Positions 5,277 through 6,953 of a DNA stretch of 6,953 nt are shown here, piece after piece. This DNA comes from Clostridia bacterium (GTDB lineage Bacteria > Bacillota_A > Clostridia > Christensenellales > Aristaeellaceae). The notes under the pieces were generated by a model, which saw only the letters and a program-made list of their open reading frames with translations, had not been told where the DNA came from and ran no database searches. Both the position numbers and the translations under genes were made by a program. Position 1 is the first letter of the stretch; every line of letters begins with the position of its first letter. Location: assembly GCA_017399225.1 (NCBI GenBank), contig JAFQEB010000016.1, positions 1 to 6,953 on the forward strand. Reading direction: 5' to 3'.

Positions 5277-6293
5277 GTGAACAGAACCCCTGATGAGATC
5301 CGCATGGCCATCGACACCGTACTGTCCGGTGCGTCCCACGACCCGACGCTGTTTAACCGCGTCGTGAACGCATCGAAAGGAGATGCACCCCCTGTGAAAA
5401 AGAAGCTGACGCTTTCCATGGCGATTGTGCTGGTGCTGATGCTGCTGACCGGCACCGCTGTTGCCGCCACGGTTGTCCATGGCGTGACTTATTTCCTGAC
5501 CGACCGAACCACACAGCCTATCGAGATCAATCCCGCCCTGCTGATGACCAATCTGACGCAGGAGAATACCAGCCAGTGGCTCGATGCCACCGTACAGGAT
5601 GCCTACTGGGACGGTACAGAGGTTTCCCTGACCATCCGCGTGACCCCCAAAGACCCAGCGACGCCCATCTGCCTGGAATTCGCCATCGGCGCTGACGGCG
5701 AGTCGGATGACCGCATCTGGTTTCCGGACGCTGAGTTCACCGGTACGAACATGCTTGTTGAGGACTGGCTGGCCGGACGCTCTGCCATTCAGCTCCGTGA
5801 TCCAAAACTCACCTTCACCACTGAATATGAGATCGTTAAACATTGGTATTCCCTGGACTACATCCACGTCCCCGGTGACAACGCCATCATCCTGCTGTTG
5901 CAGTTCCCCGTCAACGACATGACCGGCGGCGGCCAGGCCATCATCCATCTGGACAGCGTCATGATGCACCCCGGCGACACGCCTGATGCAGCCCACCTGC
6001 GCTGGAAGGCCCGCCAGGCAGGAGAAACCGAGGAGGCATTCCTGACCGTCTTCCTGCCCGCGCTGACAGACCCCTTCCCCGAGCATGAGTGCGACTTCAG
6101 CGGCGCCAACTGCGTCACTTACGCGCACTGCTCCATCTGCGGGCGACACAATGGCGAGCTGGGCAAGCATCAATTTTCCGAAGCCACCTGTCAGGAGCTG
6201 AGCACCTGCCCTGTCTGCGGTATAACTATCGGCCAGCTGGCCGACCACGCTTATCTGAACGGCACCTGCAAGTGGTGCAACAAACCCGAATAA
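5277..6293 (+). CDS. Single-pass membrane anti-sigma factor-like protein with extracytoplasmic Cys/His-rich tail (module 2)
   Basis: The 338-residue protein probably sequesters sigma factor 2; the role is inferred from coupling and from paralogy to the protein at 3214. I prefer GTG 5277 (MNRTPDEI) because GGAGG (5263-5267) is 9 nt upstream; GTG 5271 is in frame but only 3 nt away. Residues 1-43 are cytoplasmic, about 45-64 form the membrane helix after VKKKLT, and the remainder is external. DATVQDAYWDGTEVSLTI followed by RVTPK (103-125) is the motif shared with the module 1 protein. Residues 270-338 form a tail of three His/Cys repeats absent from module 1. No HxxxCxxC motif is present in the cytoplasmic part. 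An internal Shine-Dalgarno-like site and GTG precede codon 40. A hairpin shared with module 1 follows the stop codon. Confidence 0.75.
   Translation: MNRTPDEIRMAIDTVLSGASHDPTLFNRVVNASKGDAPPVKKKLTLSMAIVLVLMLLTGTAVAATVVHGVTYFLTDRTTQPIEINPALLMTNLTQENTSQWLDATVQDAYWDGTEVSLTIRVTPKDPATPICLEFAIGADGESDDRIWFPDAEFTGTNMLVEDWLAGRSAIQLRDPKLTFTTEYEIVKHWYSLDYIHVPGDNAIILLLQFPVNDMTGGGQAIIHLDSVMMHPGDTPDAAHLRWKARQAGETEEAFLTVFLPALTDPFPEHECDFSGANCVTYAHCSICGRHNGELGKHQFSEATCQELSTCPVCGITIGQLADHAYLNGTCKWCNKPE
5377..5396 (+). promoter_or_regulatory. Possible internal translation start (SD + GTG) in anti-sigma gene 2
   Basis: AAGGAG (5377-5382) lies 11 nt upstream of an in-frame GTG (5394-5396), which encodes Val40. 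The position relative to the membrane helix is the same as in the module 1 gene. A product from here would be MKKKLT, a hydrophobic stretch and AVA, like a cleavable signal peptide. The spacing is longer than ideal, so this copy is the weaker of the two. Confidence 0.3.
6084..6290 (+). repeat. Cys/His repeat region in anti-sigma protein 2 (two full units plus a partial)
   Basis: Unit 1 has His270, Cys279, Cys285 and Cys288-Gly; unit 2 has His298, Cys305, Cys311 and Cys314-Gly; unit 3 is shortened to His324, Cys331 and Cys334. The pattern is H, 6-8 residues, C, 5 residues, C-x-x-C-G, then G-x-L before the next H. From memory, repeats of the form H-x-W-x-x-A-T-C ... C-x-x-C-G are common in secreted proteins of gut Firmicutes. 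They look suited to metal binding or disulfide formation, but no function is established here. Confidence 0.75.
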
Positions 6294-6300
6294 ACAAACC

Positions 6301-6349
6301 ACGGGCGGCAAGCCACTCCCCCCACAGGGAACGGCTTACCGCCCGTTTT
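6301..6349. terminator. Hairpin terminator after module 2, probably bidirectional with serS
   Basis: ACGGGCGG (6301-6308) pairs with CCGCCCGT (6339-6346), with inner pairing AAGCC/GGCTT and CCC/GGG. A-rich sequence (AAACAAA, 6292-6298) precedes the stem and TTTTGTTT follows it, so either strand gives a U-rich tail. It can end both the module 2 transcript and the convergent serS transcript. Sequence and architecture match the hairpin at 4017-4057. Confidence 0.85.
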
Positions 6350-6384
6350 GTTTCTATATATGCTGTTCGTGAGAAACCCTCTCA

Positions 6385-6424
6385 GTCAGCTTCGCTGACA
6401 GCTCCCCCCAAGGGGGAGCCTTTT
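6385..6424. repeat. Twin-hairpin element between module 2 and serS
   Basis: GTCAGC (6385-6390), loop TTC, GCTGAC (6394-6399) is followed at once by GCTCCCCC (6401-6408), loop CAA, GGGGGAGC (6412-6419), and then CCTTTT. From memory this arrangement is a widely dispersed intergenic element in gut Clostridia. The T-tract is on the plus strand, so it could act as a back-up terminator protecting serS from antisense reading. Confidence 0.65.
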
Positions 6425-6428
6425 GGGT

Positions 6429-6953
6429 TCAGCCAATGTACTCCTTGCCGCCCATGTACATGCGCAGGGCCTCGGGGATGCGCACGCGGATGCCACCGGG
6501 GCTCCCGGCGTCGGCTTCGAGGTTGTTCTCCAGGAAGGCGATCAGCATACGGGGCGGAGCCACGCAGGTGTTGTTGAGGGTGTGGGCAAAGTACTTCTTG
6601 CCGTCGTCGCCCTTGACGCGGATCTGCAGGCGGCGGGCCTGGGCGTCGCCCAGGTTGGAGCAGCTGCCGACCTCGAAGTACTTCTGCTGACGGGGGCTCC
6701 AGGCCTCCACGTCGACGGACTTCACCTTCAGGTCAGCCAGGTCGCCGGAGCAGCACTCCAGGGTGCGGACCGGGATATCCAGGCTGCGGAAGAAGTCCAC
6801 GGAGTTCTGCCAGAGGATATCGAACCACTTGGGGCTGTCCTCGGGCTTGCAGACCACGATCATCTCCTGCTTTTCGAACTGGTGGATGCGGTACACGCCG
6901 CGCTCCTCGATGCCGTGGGCGCCCACTTCCTTGCGGAAGCAGGGGCTGTAGGA
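6429..6953 (-). CDS. serS: Seryl-tRNA synthetase, C-terminal part (partial, 5' end outside window)
   Basis: SerRS charges tRNA-Ser with serine in the cytoplasm. The visible 174 residues are the C-terminal part of the class II catalytic domain and run off the right edge; a full protein is usually about 420-430 residues. Motif 2 is present (FRKEVGAHGIEERG, fragment residues 6-19, then VYRIHQFEKQEM). The serine-site region LECCSGDLADLKVKS, the EVGSCSNLGDAQARR stretch and a motif 3-like HTLNNTCVAPPRMLIAFLEN with its arginine at fragment residue 135 follow. Motif 3 reads NNTCVAPPR where the standard bacterial enzyme, as I recall it, has NGSGLAVGR, so it belongs to a divergent lineage that I associate with some clostridia and archaea. 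The stop codon is TGA at 6431-6429, and the gene is convergent with sigma module 2. Confidence 0.95.
   Translation of the reverse strand, partial: SYSPCFRKEVGAHGIEERGVYRIHQFEKQEMIVVCKPEDSPKWFDILWQNSVDFFRSLDIPVRTLECCSGDLADLKVKSVDVEAWSPRQQKYFEVGSCSNLGDAQARRLQIRVKGDDGKKYFAHTLNNTCVAPPRMLIAFLENNLEADAGSPGGIRVRIPEALRMYMGGKEYIG

Noticed and set aside
5205..6311. Open frame of 368 codons on the minus strand opposite anti-sigma gene 2
   Set aside because: It is a mirror of a coding gene with a good start, translational coupling and a paralogue. The minus-strand product has no domain, and its start lies within the terminator hairpin.

Overview
The window looks like the chromosome of an uncultured, GC-rich gut Clostridia relative (Oscillospiraceae or Christensenellales type). 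The reasons are strong AAAGGAGG-type ribosome binding sites, a clostridial SerRS and PriA, sigma/anti-sigma pairs of a style I associate with these taxa, and GC-rich hairpin repeats that I recall as common in gut Firmicutes. The taxonomic placement is inference; no rRNA or other marker is present.

Layout. At the left edge, on the minus strand, is the first 19 codons of a membrane protein gene, probably an MFS transporter. It is followed by a 189-bp spacer carrying a double-hairpin repeat and a four-copy heptamer repeat, and then the complete priA gene for the replication-restart helicase (249-2504, minus). A divergent intergenic region of about 220 bp separates priA from a plus-strand block of five genes: ECF sigma factor 1 with its overlapping single-pass membrane anti-sigma protein 1 (2724-4011), a small HEYGH membrane protein that may be a zinc metallopeptidase (4131-4619), and ECF sigma factor 2 with anti-sigma protein 2 (4768-6293). 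At the right edge is the 3' part of serS (6429-6953, minus), convergent with the sigma block. Terminator-like hairpins separate the units.

How the genes work together. The two sigma/anti-sigma modules are paralogous. The sigma factors share long identical stretches in region 2. The membrane partners share a VKKKLT-plus-membrane-helix segment and an extracytoplasmic D-x-T-V-Q-x-A-Y ... L-T-I-x-V-T-P-K strand pair. Each module also has a similar 24-nt block upstream and a nearly identical hairpin downstream. This suggests module duplication followed by divergence of the sensor domain; copy 2 gained a Cys/His-rich repeat tail. Each anti-sigma gene also contains an in-frame Shine-Dalgarno plus GTG just before the membrane helix. 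If used, this would yield a second product that starts like a Sec signal peptide and lacks the cytoplasmic sigma-binding part. The HEYGH protein between the modules is a candidate, though unproven, protease partner. priA and serS are ordinary housekeeping genes with no evident link to the sigma system.
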